Of a stretch of 64,000 bases of DNA, positions 37,836 to 46,580 are shown piece by piece. The translations under genes and the position numbers were made by a program. Source of the DNA: Paenibacillus sp. DMB20. GTDB lineage: Bacteria; Bacillota; Bacilli; Paenibacillales; Paenibacillaceae. The stretch spans positions 1 through 64,000 of the forward strand of contig NZ_LAZU01000051.1 of the NCBI RefSeq assembly GCF_000987955.1, read 5' to 3'. The notes beneath the pieces were generated by a model. It saw nothing but the letters and a program-made list of their open reading frames with translations, was not told where the DNA came from and made no database searches. Every line of letters starts with the position of its first letter. Positions within the stretch are counted from its first letter, which is position 1.

Positions 37836-39078
37836 TTAACTGCTGCCATCCTCTTTCAAAATCATGGAATCAGCCTTTTTCTTGTGCTGATCCTTAAACT
37901 TGAACAACCGGTTCATCAAATTGTAAACCAGCTTGGATTCTTTCGTTAATAATGGACCAAGAATAGCCAGGATCAGCACGTACAGCGCGGCAAAGGGTTG
38001 GATGATGCCCATCAGGCCGCCGGCTTTACCGAGATTGGCAAGGATGATCGAAAATTCTCCACGGGAAACAATCGTCAGTCCGATATTCGAAGAGGCCTTG
38101 GAGGACAAACCCGCGCTCCGGCCTGCCAGCATACCGGCAGTATAATTGCCGATCAGCGTGACGATAACCGCTGCCAGGGAGAGCCAGACGGCTCCGCCAA
38201 GCGCGCGCGGGTCTATGGTCAACCCGAAGCTGAAAAAGAATATGGCGCCAAAGAAATCGCGAAACGGCAAAATGAGATGCTCGATCCGATCAGCGTGCTC
38301 GGTTTCGGCCAGAACCAGTCCAAGGAGCAGCGCTCCGATCGCCTCGGCCACATGAATCGTTTCGGAGAAGCCCGCCAGCAGGAACAGTGACGCAAAAAAT
38401 AACCAGAGAGAACAACTCGTTGGAGCGGATGTTCAGCAGACGGTTGAGCAGGGGGGTAGCCTTGCGTCCCGCCAGGAGCACCAGAAGCATAAATCCCAGC
38501 GCGACAACGGCTGACAGCAGTACGCCTCCAATCGAGGAGGAGCCGCTCAGTATGAGTCCTGAAAGAATGGATATATACACGGCCAGGAATACGTCCTCGA
38601 ACATGATGATGCCAAGAATCATTTCGGTTTCCGGATTGGCCGTCCGCTTTAGATCCACCAGCACTTTCGCGACGATCGCGCTGGAAGAAACGGTGGTAAT
38701 GCCCGCGATGATAAGGGTTTCCGCTAACGGGAAGCCGGACACCAACCCGATCAACAGACCGAGCGTAAAGTTAATGCCGATATAAATGGTTCCGCCGACA
38801 GCGATAGAGCGTCCCGATTTAATGAGCCGTCCGACGGAAAATTCAAGACCAAGATAAAACAATAGAAACAATACGCCGATGCGTCCCATAAATTCGATGA
38901 ACGGAGCGCTTTCGATAAAACGGAAATCAAAGTGCCACCATTGCATGGCATGGGGACCGACAGCCATTCCGATCAAAATGTAAAAAGGAACGACGGAAAA
39001 ACGGAGTTTTGCGGATAATAACCCCGATAAGGCGATTAAGGCAATCGCCAAACCCACTTCAAAAACGAGATGATCCAT
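37836..39078 (-). CDS. khtU: K+/H+ antiporter subunit (CPA2 family), frameshifted
   Basis: A CPA2 cation/proton antiporter like Bacillus KhtU, extruding potassium, with about twelve helices. Recognisable blocks are LFYLGLEFSV, IIAGITTVSSSAIVAKVL and IFFFSFGLTIDP. A charged tail (DQHKKKADSMILKEDGSS) ends the protein. In the A6 run at 38394-38399 (plus strand) one base is missing; adding it gives FSLVIFFASLFLLAGFSETIHVAEA and about 414 residues. It starts four bases after khtT, forming a khtT-khtU operon. Regulation through KhtT by nucleotides and pH is known from Bacillus. Confidence 0.88.
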
Positions 39079-39082
39079 CTAT

Positions 39083-39578
39083 TCAACCACTTCCATTCAG
39101 TAGAATTTGTTTAAACAGCCGCTGCTGGGGGCGTTCTCCCACCACAACGAGCATGGAATCGGCATTTAAAATGGTGTCCGGTCCGGGATTGATCCGCTTT
39201 CCTCGGGTTTTGTCCACGACAGCGATAATCGTTGCTCCCGACGCCTGCCGGACCTGAAGCTCGCCGATGGTTTTGCCAACCCCATCGTAATGCGGCTCCA
39301 TCCGGTACCATTCAATGATCAGTTCGTCGAGCGCCATATCAATGGTTTCGAGGGCTTTCGGCTTATACGTGAGCCCGCCCACAATCGCGGCAAGCTGACG
39401 CGCTTCATCATCATCCATTGAGATCATCGAAATGCTATCGTCCGGATCGTCATAACTGAAATGGTAGATTTCACGTCGTCCGTCATCGTGCAAGATGACG
39501 ACGGCTTTATCTCCTCCGCGGGTCTCCACGACAAATTTTTTTTCCGATACCCGGCAGATCACTTTCACGCACATGCAT
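39083..39578 (-). CDS. khtT: K+/H+ antiporter regulatory subunit with RCK_C domain, frameshifted
   Basis: A soluble regulator of KhtU. Residues 1-70 are the KhtT-specific N-terminal domain and residues 80-164 are a TrkA-C/RCK_C domain (IGELQVRQASGATIIAVVD, DTILNADSMLVVVG). ATG 39578 follows AGGAGG and gives MHVRESDLPGIGKKFVVETR once one A is removed from the A8 run (39536-39543). Without correction the apparent N-terminus is nonsense. RCK_C domains bind c-di-AMP or nucleotides in relatives. Confidence 0.88.
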
Positions 39579-39629
39579 GTATTTAATCCTCCTAGGGAAG
39601 TTTTTTTGTTGAAAAACGGCACACTTAAA

Positions 39630-39657
39630 TAAGCCTTCGCTAGTTCGGCTTTTTTTT
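39630..39657. terminator. hairpin between khtT and the upstream minus-strand gene
   Basis: AAGCC and GGCTT with an 11-nt loop and T8 on the plus strand; AAGCC...GGCTTATTT on the minus strand may end the small membrane-protein transcript. Confidence 0.4.
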
Positions 39658-39718
39658 AGACATCGATTTTAAACACTTGAATTAGGATGAAAGGAGAAAT
39701 CAAAGAAAGCGCGATTCG

Positions 39719-40091
39719 TCAGATCAATCGGCAGGTAACTACGCTCACAAATGTGGAAGTGAATTTGATGGGGAAAAGCATTAGAAGGCGCAGCCGAAGA
39801 AGGATAACGGGTCGGTATGTGAGCCGGTATCCCGGGACAGGAAGCGTCATAACGGCCGCGGTGCAGAACAGCACGATGATGATTTTGCTTGCGGATAAAT
39901 GCTTGGATGCCGAATGGGATGTTTTTTGTACGGCGGATGCTTTCACGCGATGATGGGGATCATGGACTGATTTTCCCGAACCGTTCTGATTGGCGTATGG
40001 ATCCTCGACCGGAATGGAAAAGGGAAATACCAGCAAAAACAGGATTCCCAACATGGCAATTTTTTTTGAAAATATTGTAATGGCCTTTCAT
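39719..40091 (-). CDS. small exported/membrane protein, frameshifted, function unknown
   Basis: I do not recognise this protein. ATG 40091 stands behind AAAGGGGGTG. Correcting one extra A in the A8 run (40060-40067) gives a 123-residue protein: MKGHYNIFKKIAMLGILFLL (a signal or anchor helix at about 10-25), a polar His-Ser-rich stretch with many charged residues, and a second hydrophobic segment (SKIIIVLFCTAAVMTL). The last 40 residues are basic with hydrophobic patches. The RBS and signal-like start argue for this strand over the plus-strand frame at 39687. Confidence 0.5.
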
Positions 40092-40221
40092 GTTGTCCCA
40101 CCCCCTTTCGAGTCAACCATTCTCAATTCATCATAACACATAAATGAATCGATCTCAAAAAGAGATTGATGAAGATGCGAACGCGCATTCAGAAATGAGT
40201 AAAAAACATGAATCAAAACAA

Positions 40222-40250
40222 AACCTGAGACGAAATTCGCCTCAGGTTTC
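40222..40250 (-). terminator. intrinsic terminator
   Basis: On the minus strand AACCTGAGGCG and CGTCTCAGGTT (one wobble pair) are followed by TTGTTTT. Confidence 0.8.
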
Positions 40251-40280
40251 GGGATGTTCCATTCGGGCAACTGCATTTTC

Positions 40281-40482
40281 TTACGGGTTGATACCAGGAA
40301 CGGACCGGGTTTTCTGCTTGTTTTTGTAATCCTTTTTTTATCTCGTCTTCATCTTTATTCTCAAGTATGCCGGTAACCACCTCGTCCAGCATGTCCGTGG
40401 CTGCATGATCCGGGCGGTCCGGCTCGGGGATCGGTTCTACCCCTGGGAATCGTCCTTCGTAATCGGTTTTATTGTCGGTCAT
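40281..40482 (-). CDS. small hydrophilic protein, function unknown
   Basis: A small acidic protein starting MTDNKTDYEGRFPGVEPIPE behind GGAAGGAG, with a Pro/Asp-rich N-terminus and a helix (MLDEVVTGILENKDEDEIKK). I do not recognise it. In the raw frame it continues to 40213 through the terminator hairpin. If one base in the A7 run after DEDEI is an error, the protein ends SVPGINP at TAA 40281, just before the terminator, which I prefer. Confidence 0.5.
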
Positions 40483-40646
40483 GTCTGCTCCTTCCTTTCC
40501 ACACTATATTTTGGCATTATGGGTCCGGATATATGTAACGAATAAACATGACAAGAGCGTTTGAACCAAAAAAGAGAAGGAGGGAATGCCGATCTTTGCC
40601 CAAAAACCAATCCGACGAATCCGAAAGCGAAAGTTCAAAATGCTTC

Positions 40647-41378
40647 TTACCGTCTGAACATTTTCTTGAAGGCAAGCTGCGCCAAAACAAACGTCAATAC
40701 GGCATATCCGATCGTCCACCAAAAATGCTCGTTAAAGGTGGCGTAATTGCCGGCTATTACGTCGCGGGCCAACTCAATCCCGTGGACGAAAGGCAAAGCA
40801 TGGCTGATCTTTTCAAACGTTTCTCCAAGCAAAGAGATATCCATCCAGGCACCGCCTAAAAACGATACCAACGTAATGTAAATGGTTCCTATGCCGGAAA
40901 TTTGTTTTTCGGTGAACAATGCTCCCAAAAATAAGCCCAGGAACGTGGACATCATCGCAAGCGGCAGAAGAAGGACCGTGCTGGCCAATATATCCAGGAT
41001 ATCTGCCGTCAGCCCCAAAAACATCGCAATGATATAACAAATGAGCGTTTGAAAAATGGACAGGGGCAGCATTGGCAAAGCATAGCCAATCACATAATCC
41101 ACGGTTCTTAAAGGGGAAGCCGATAAGCGTTTCAGCAAAGCGCTTTGTTTATCTTTGGCAATAAGCAGGGCAGAGAACATGGTTAAAAAAGCGAAACTAA
41201 AAACGATGAGTCCAGGCGTCAAATTGATGGCCTTGAATGTATCGAGAGGCGCGTTCTTTTCAATCGTCGTGAAAACAACCAACAAAACAATGGGCAATGC
41301 GATTCCGAGAAAAACGGACAAAGGATCGCGGAATATCTCTTTTCGGTTGCGTACCGCAAAATTAAGCACTGCTCTCAA
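40647..41378 (-). CDS. ABC-2 type transporter permease
   Basis: A 243-residue ABC-2 permease with six hydrophobic segments, starting FAVRNRKEIFRDPLSVFLGI and carrying the usual central KDKQSALLKRLSASP loop. It is the last gene of an AbrB-ATPase-permease operon and its start overlaps the ATPase gene by 17 bases. Such two-gene exporters handle drugs, lipids or peptides; there is no adjacent peptide or biosynthetic gene to name the cargo. Confidence 0.85.
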   Translation of the reverse strand: MRAVLNFAVRNRKEIFRDPLSVFLGIALPIVLLVVFTTIEKNAPLDTFKAINLTPGLIVFSFAFLTMFSALLIAKDKQSALLKRLSASPLRTVDYVIGYALPMLPLSIFQTLICYIIAMFLGLTADILDILASTVLLLPLAMMSTFLGLFLGALFTEKQISGIGTIYITLVSFLGGAWMDISLLGETFEKISHALPFVHGIELARDVIAGNYATFNEHFWWTIGYAVLTFVLAQLAFKKMFRR

Positions 41379-42099
41379 CCTCCCCGTCGCATATAGCGAG
41401 AAAGGCGTCTTCGAATGATGCTGCGTTGGTTTCCTGTTTAAGTTGTTCGGCGGTTCCCAACGCCTTCAATATGCCTTTTTGCAAAATGCAAATGCGGTCG
41501 GCCAACGCTTCCGCTTCTTCCAAGTAGTGGGTTGTCAGGATAATCGTCATCTTGCCTTTCAGCTTGGAAAGATTGCTCCATAACTCGCGCCGGGAACGTA
41601 CGTCAAGCCCTAACGTCGGTTCATCGAGAAAGAAAATTCGAGGATTCGTAATGAGCCCCATGGCAATGCTTAATCTTCTTTGCATACCGCCCGATAATGT
41701 TTTAGCTTTAGCTTTTTCTTTCTCTGTCAGGTTAAACAAATCGATCATTTCGGCAGCTTTAGCTTTGGCCTCTTTCTTGGAGCTCCCATAGGTACCTGCA
41801 ATGAACTCGAGATTTTCGCGTACGGTCAGATTGGGCGCCACGGCTGTTTCTTGAGGGGAGAGATTCATTTTGCGCTTTATTTTGTCCACGTTTGTCAAAA
41901 TGCTGTCCCCGAAGACAAGAGCATCCCCTCCCGTCGGCGCCAAAAGTCCGCATAACATGCTGATCAAAGTGGTTTTCCCGGCCCCATTTTCCCCAAGCAG
42001 CGCGAAAAATTCACCTTCTTCCACGGAAAACGAAAGCCCGTTGACAACGGCCGTTTCCTTATATCTTTTCGTTAAATTTTTTAATTGTATGGCTGTCAT
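41362..42099 (-). CDS. ABC transporter ATP-binding protein
   Basis: A 245-residue ATPase with Walker A GENGAGKTT, Q-loop SPQET, signature LSGGMQRRLSIAMGL, Walker B IFFLDEPTLGLD and a switch His in LTTHYLEEAE. The subfamily resembles DrrA/BcrA-like exporters (multidrug or self-immunity). Its ATG directly follows the stop of the AbrB-like gene, so translation is coupled. Confidence 0.92.
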   Translation of the reverse strand: MTAIQLKNLTKRYKETAVVNGLSFSVEEGEFFALLGENGAGKTTLISMLCGLLAPTGGDALVFGDSILTNVDKIKRKMNLSPQETAVAPNLTVRENLEFIAGTYGSSKKEAKAKAAEMIDLFNLTEKEKAKAKTLSGGMQRRLSIAMGLITNPRIFFLDEPTLGLDVRSRRELWSNLSKLKGKMTIILTTHYLEEAEALADRICILQKGILKALGTAEQLKQETNAASFEDAFLAICDGEVESSA

Positions 42100-42321
42100 C
42101 TAATCCTCCTCATCGATCTTTTTTGCGTTTAAAATATCGTTCGCAAATTCCAGGAAGAGCTCTTGCTTCACAAGGGCAATTCCTTGATCCTCATCACCCA
42201 GCATCAATAAAGAATCCCCGGGCTTAATATCAAAAATCTCCCTTGCTTCTTTGGGGATGACGATCTGTCCTTTTGCCCCGACTTTTACGCTTCCAAAAAT
42301 ATGCTTGCCTTTAGGTGCCAT
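42100..42321 (-). CDS. AbrB/SpoVT-type DNA-binding protein
   Basis: A 73-residue swapped-hairpin AbrB protein: VKVGAKGQIVIPKEAREIFD, then KPGDSLLMLGDE, the standard fold. ATG 42321 lies ten bases from AGGAGG. As first gene of an ABC exporter operon it is the likely autoregulator. The promoter just upstream carries three 9-bp repeats that could be its binding sites. An antitoxin role (MazE-like) is unlikely because no toxin gene adjoins it. Confidence 0.88.
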   Translation of the reverse strand: MAPKGKHIFGSVKVGAKGQIVIPKEAREIFDIKPGDSLLMLGDEDQGIALVKQELFLEFANDILNAKKIDEED

Positions 42322-42352
42322 TAAGTGAATCCTCCTTAAAGTCCGTATAGTC

Positions 42353-42396
42353 ATACTTTTCATACTTAGTATACTTAGTTGGAAAAGTAATTTCAA
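42353..42396 (-). promoter_or_regulatory. AbrB-ABC promoter with three 9-bp operator repeats
   Basis: On the minus strand TTGAAA (42391-42396), 17 bp and TATACT (42368-42373) form a strong promoter. AAGTAT occurs three times at exact 9-bp steps (42371-42376, 42362-42367, 42353-42358), from the -10 into the transcript. Confidence 0.7.
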
Positions 42397-42575
42397 GTGG
42401 TACTCCAATTATTGGATGTTCATCATTCTGCCCAGAAGCTGTACGCTTCAGAGCATAGTTGCACAGGAAGCTTTTGTCATGAAGCGTGACAGTCATTATA
42501 ATGAGAGGAACGGATATATCCGTCCGGATTGCCATAAGTTTGGCAAAAAACGGATCGGGAAAAGGGGGAGTTTCC

Positions 42576-42983
42576 ATGAGTTTCATGGATAAATTCAAAG
42601 CCGGCGTAGCCGAGGCCGGAAGCAAAGCGAAAACGATGGTCGAAATTAACAAGCTCAAGCTGCAGAACAGCGGCAAGAAAAATGAAATGAACGAGCAGTT
42701 TCAGGAAATCGGGAAGGTTGTTTTCGAAGCGGTGGAGTCGGGGATGTGGCCGCCGGAAAGGGAGCGGCTGGAAACCTACATCGAGCAGCTCTCCCGCCTA
42801 AAATGGGAGATTGAACAAAATGAACTGCAGATCAAAAACCTGACGGATGTAAAAACCTGCAAATCGTGCGGCCAGCAGGCAGCGATACAGGACCGTTACT
42901 GTTCCGTCTGCGGTTACACGTTTGAGATTGTTCAGGAGCCCGAAGTTCGCGCGATTGAGCTAGGGGAGGGAAGTCCGGACTAG
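42576..42983 (+). CDS. zinc-ribbon protein, function unknown
   Basis: A 135-residue protein: an N-terminal helical region with a coiled-coil tendency (MDKFKAGVAEAGSKAKTMVE, then ERLETYIEQLSRLKWEIEQN) and a C-terminal zinc ribbon with CKSCG and CSVCG. Proteins like this occur across Bacilli without an assigned role. ATG 42576 follows GGGGGAG; the open frame upstream (from 42486) lacks conservation signs. Confidence 0.75.
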   Translation: MSFMDKFKAGVAEAGSKAKTMVEINKLKLQNSGKKNEMNEQFQEIGKVVFEAVESGMWPPERERLETYIEQLSRLKWEIEQNELQIKNLTDVKTCKSCGQQAAIQDRYCSVCGYTFEIVQEPEVRAIELGEGSPD

Positions 42984-43016
42984 GAAATAGACACTATTAG
43001 AAGCACGAAAGGATGC

Positions 43017-43598
43017 GTGCCCTTCATGATTATATTATTAGGCGGAAACAGCTGCACCGGTAAAACATTAATGTCCCAAAAACTGTTAGAGAAATATAAC
43101 ATGCCGTACCTCTCGATGGATCACTTAAAGATGGGATTGTACAGAGGAGACGAGAATTGCGGATTTACGCCTCTCGATAGCAACGAAGTCATTGGCGAAA
43201 AATTATGGCCCATGATTAAAGGAATCATTATGACTAATATCGAGAATGATCAAAACCTGATTATTGAGGGTTGTTATCTGCTGCCGCAATATGTCAAGGA
43301 TATTGAAATCGCTTATCCGGATCAGGTTATTTCGGTTTTTCTTGGCTTCTCTTCAAAATATATAAAAGAAAACTTCACTAAAATAATTGAACATAGAAAT
43401 GCCATAGAAAACCGCAAGTATCCGGAAGAAAGAACAATAAATGATCATATCCAGGCTCATGACGAGTTTAGAACGAAGTGCTTGGAATGGGATGCCAATT
43501 ATTTTGAGATCGACCAAAATTACGAAGAAGAGATTCAGAAGGCATATCGCTATATAGATGCTCGGATGAGCATGCTAAATGCTGTCAAACAGTTATGA
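43017..43598 (+). CDS. P-loop kinase-like protein
   Basis: A 193-residue P-loop NTPase with Walker A GGNSCTGKT at the N-terminus and a lid-like region (HRNAIENRKYPEER). It resembles small nucleoside or 2-phosphoglycerate kinases and zeta-type kinases; the substrate is unknown. GTG 43017 follows AAAGGA closely; ATG 43026 is an alternative. The DNA is visibly more AT-rich than the neighbouring carbohydrate genes, suggesting acquisition. No antitoxin gene sits before it, so a zeta-toxin role is not supported. Confidence 0.7.
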   Translation: MPFMIILLGGNSCTGKTLMSQKLLEKYNMPYLSMDHLKMGLYRGDENCGFTPLDSNEVIGEKLWPMIKGIIMTNIENDQNLIIEGCYLLPQYVKDIEIAYPDQVISVFLGFSSKYIKENFTKIIEHRNAIENRKYPEERTINDHIQAHDEFRTKCLEWDANYFEIDQNYEEEIQKAYRYIDARMSMLNAVKQL

Positions 43599-43666
43599 GG
43601 AATCCATTAAAAAAAACGCTTGAAAATCGGATATGCCACGAGAGCTTTAGGAGGTTGGACGAGACG

Positions 43667-44324
43667 ATGGATAAGTATACAAAGCCCGACTTCACCCGAT
43701 GCGCCGTCCTAACGATTGATACCCAAAATGACTTTAGTTTGCCGGGGGCTGCCGCCGAAATTCAAGGAACGCACGAGGTCATTCCGCGAATGAATTGCAT
43801 CTTGGAGGTTTGCAGGAGCCGGCAAATCCCGATCCTGCATGTTATCCGCATCTACAAGGAAGATGGATCGAATGCGGACCTTTGCCGAAGGGAACGGATT
43901 GAATCCGGAGCGGGTATCGTCAAGCCCGGATCCGTTGGGGCGGATCTTGTTGCTTCCATTAAACCTTTGGATGCCGAGGAATTAAATTATGAAGACCTGT
44001 TAAATGGAACGATTCAACGAATAGCCAATTTGGAATGGGTTCTATATAAGCCTAGATGGGGGGCATTTTACCAAACCCGGCTGGAGTCTTTTTTTAAGAG
44101 AGAAGGAAATCGACACGGTAATCATCATAGGGTGCAACTTTCCGAATTGTCCAAGAACAACCATATATGAGGCGAGTGAGCGGGACTTTAAAGTTGTCAT
44201 GGTCGAAGATGCTGTTTCAGGCGTCTATGGCAAGGGCATTGACGAGATCAAGAATATTGGCGTGAAGGTTTGCGCAACGAACGAGTTCATGCAAGTGTTG
44301 GGAAACATGCCGCCCAAAGGCTGA
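43667..44324 (+). CDS. isochorismatase-family cysteine hydrolase, frameshifted
   Basis: A cysteine hydrolase of the isochorismatase/nicotinamidase fold, about 218 residues. The triad is visible: Asp in TIDTQNDF, Lys in YKPRWGAF and Cys in GCNFPNCPR. One extra T in the T7 run (44089-44095) interrupts the gene; corrected, it reads LESFLREKEIDTVIIIGC and runs to TGA 44322-44324. I prefer ATG 43667, after TAGGAGG (12 bases), to ATG 43595, which overlaps the kinase stop. The substrate could be an N-carbamoyl or amide compound. Confidence 0.83.
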
Positions 44325-44444
44325 ATTTAATGAATTGATCATTGAATTTCCCTCTTTTAAATGCTAGAAATAAAATGTGAATCAAAGAAGGCAATGGCAT
44401 CATCTCACGTTTTGCGAAAGAACAATTTTTGGAAGAGGGATAAA

Positions 44445-44903
44445 ATGATACAGGACAACCGAACGCAAAAGTATCACGTGCTGACCCGAGGAGTCATATT
44501 AGCCGATAACCATCTTTTAGTTGCCCATTGCATAGGAATGGATAATACGTTTTTACCAGGAGGACATGTTGAGTTCCGTGAAAGCATTAGAACTTCTTTG
44601 CGGCGAGAGATCAATGAGGAACTTGGTTTAAAATGTGAGGTGGGACCGTACATAGGAGCAGTAGAAGCGGAATACGAGGATGAAGGAATATACCATCAGG
44701 AAATAAATCACGTTTTCGCTGCTAAGTTGGAAGGAGCGGAATATAGAAAGAATCCGCCATCCCAAGAGAGCCATTTGGAGTTTTATTGGATACCCGTAAA
44801 CGAAATGGATCGACATAACCTTCTTCCGCAACCCATGAGAAGGATTGTTGAAAATTATATAAATGAAGCCGAAGGGCCTTTTTTCGAAAGCACATTCGAA
44901 TAG
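44445..44903 (+). CDS. Nudix hydrolase
   Basis: A 152-residue Nudix protein with the box GGHVEFRESIRTSLRREINE followed by ELG, which matches GX5EX7REUXEEXGU. It hydrolyses a nucleoside diphosphate linked to another group; which one cannot be told. ATG 44445 follows AGAGGG; upstream in-frame codons from 44361 are not family-like. It ends the AT-richer block 43.0-44.9 kb and is followed by a small terminator. Confidence 0.85.
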   Translation: MIQDNRTQKYHVLTRGVILADNHLLVAHCIGMDNTFLPGGHVEFRESIRTSLRREINEELGLKCEVGPYIGAVEAEYEDEGIYHQEINHVFAAKLEGAEYRKNPPSQESHLEFYWIPVNEMDRHNLLPQPMRRIVENYINEAEGPFFESTFE

Positions 44904-44924
44904 GGAGCTTTCCAAAAAAAGCAT

Positions 44925-44950
44925 TCCTCAACCCCGAGGATTGTTTTTTT
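44925..44950 (+). terminator. terminator after Nudix gene
   Basis: TCCTC-AACCCC-GAGGA followed by TTG and a T7 run. Confidence 0.7.
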
Positions 44951-45056
44951 GCATGCTTGCATGAAAAAAAACATGAGAAATGAATCATCGATCCTGCCAA
45001 ACGATAACCAAATTATAGTATGATGTTGTCTAGCACCGAGGGAGGGATTGGAGAGC

Positions 45057-46580
45057 ATGAGGAGAAAATTACGATTCGTTTCGACAATTTTTGTAACCGC
45101 TTTCTTGATAAGCTCGGGATGTGACGTCCCGGGAAGCCTTAAAAACCGGCAGGAGCATCCCAAGTCGGAGGCGAGGTCCATCAGCATCGTCATTTCCAAT
45201 CTGGGGATGACGTTTCCTTCCGGGATGGACGAAAATGACAACCGCTACCTGAACTACATCGAGGGGCAGACGGGACTCGATATTCAGATTACGACGCCGC
45301 CAACCGAGGTGTACGACGAGAAGCTCGACGTGATCATGTCCTCCGGGAATTTGCCCGACATGCTCCATGCGTACGAACCGGTCTGGTTTGGCAACTACGC
45401 GAAGCAGGGGGCTTTTCAGCCGCTGGACGATCTTATTGATCAATACGGACCCCATCTGAAAGAAAAAATTCCTGCCGAGGCGTGGGACCGGGTAAGATAT
45501 GGCGGAAAAATATACGCCGTTCCCAGCTTGAACGAGGTTAGCGGCGTTGAGCTGATGTACGGCAGAAAGGACTGGCTTGACCGGCTCGGCCTGCAGCCGC
45601 CTAAGACGCTGAAGGAATACCGTGAAGTCATTCGCGCGTTTACCCGGGACGACCCCGACGGCAACGGCATCGATGATACGATCGGTCTAACCTTGATGAT
45701 CGATCTTGGCCGGTCGTCCCCGTTTTTCGGCGCTTTCGGAACGCAGCTGAATACGTGGTTTGAACGGGACGGAAAGTTGGTGAACGGCAGCATTTTGCCG
45801 GAGACGAAGGAAGCGTTGGCCTACCTGAACGGATTGTATGAGGAAGGTTTGCTGGACCGCGAATTTCCGCTGAATTTGCAAAATAACCTGTTTGAAAAAA
45901 TAGAGGACGGCAAGGTGGGGCTTTTTTCGGCCACCTGGTACGACACACGCGGCCCCATCGCGGCCAACAAGCTGAAGGACCCTCAAGCCGAATGGATTGC
46001 CCTACCGTATCCCACAGGACCTGAAGGGCAAAAGGGGGTATACGAAAAAGATCTGATCCGAGGTTATAACGTGATCCCGGCCGGTTCCTCCAAGGCGAAA
46101 GAGGTCATACAGTTCCTCGATTTTATCGTGAGCGATTATAAAAACTTAAAGCTTGGCTTCGAGAACGAAATATGGCGTCTTGAGAATGGAAGGATGATCA
46201 CGGATTTCAAGAAGCACGACGAGCATCTGTACAGGGGGATTTATCAAGCCCTGGTGGATGTTCCGGATCCCGTCTTATCCAAAAAACGACTGGATTCCCT
46301 GGGGGATTTTCATTTATACGACAATCTGGAAATGATCCGCCAAAACGTGATCAAGAACGGGTTCTACGGTATTCCCACGCCAGCCATGAGCAAATACGAC
46401 AAAAGGCTGGGCGAGCTTCAGGGCATTTTTACGAGCATCATCTTGGGCATTGAGCCGATCGAGTCCTTTGACCGTTTTGTGGAGCAGTGGAAGCGGGAAG
46501 GCGGCGAGGAAATAACCAAAGAGGTGAATCTGTGGTTTGAGAACGGGGGGCGGGAAGAGTTAGAGGGGGAGGAAGGATGA
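45057..46580 (+). CDS. sugar-type solute-binding lipoprotein heading a two-component operon
   Basis: An extracellular binding protein of the family 1 (LplA/YtcQ) type, about 507 residues. A short signal with lipobox LISSGC (Cys near residue 22) anchors it to the membrane. The mature part reads YLNYIEGQTGLDIQITTPPT, RKDWLDRLGLQPPKTLKEY and FFGAFGTQLNTWF. ATG 45057 lies ten bases from GAGGGAGGG; TTG 45048 is too close. Its last four bases overlap the start of the kinase gene (ATGA), so it is translationally tied to the sensor and may present the ligand to it. It could also serve the permeases downstream. Confidence 0.88.
   Translation: MRRKLRFVSTIFVTAFLISSGCDVPGSLKNRQEHPKSEARSISIVISNLGMTFPSGMDENDNRYLNYIEGQTGLDIQITTPPTEVYDEKLDVIMSSGNLPDMLHAYEPVWFGNYAKQGAFQPLDDLIDQYGPHLKEKIPAEAWDRVRYGGKIYAVPSLNEVSGVELMYGRKDWLDRLGLQPPKTLKEYREVIRAFTRDDPDGNGIDDTIGLTLMIDLGRSSPFFGAFGTQLNTWFERDGKLVNGSILPETKEALAYLNGLYEEGLLDREFPLNLQNNLFEKIEDGKVGLFSATWYDTRGPIAANKLKDPQAEWIALPYPTGPEGQKGVYEKDLIRGYNVIPAGSSKAKEVIQFLDFIVSDYKNLKLGFENEIWRLENGRMITDFKKHDEHLYRGIYQALVDVPDPVLSKKRLDSLGDFHLYDNLEMIRQNVIKNGFYGIPTPAMSKYDKRLGELQGIFTSIILGIEPIESFDRFVEQWKREGGEEITKEVNLWFENGGREELEGEEG

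Noticed and set aside
39687-39953. An 88-codon plus-strand open frame
   Set aside because: No RBS at proper spacing; the opposite strand has a strong RBS and signal-like start.
42100-42321. MazE-type antitoxin
   Set aside because: The AbrB fold fits, but the next gene is an ABC ATPase, not a toxin.
43017-43598. Zeta-toxin of a toxin-antitoxin pair
   Set aside because: A P-loop alone is not specific, and no small antitoxin gene precedes it; kept as a generic kinase.
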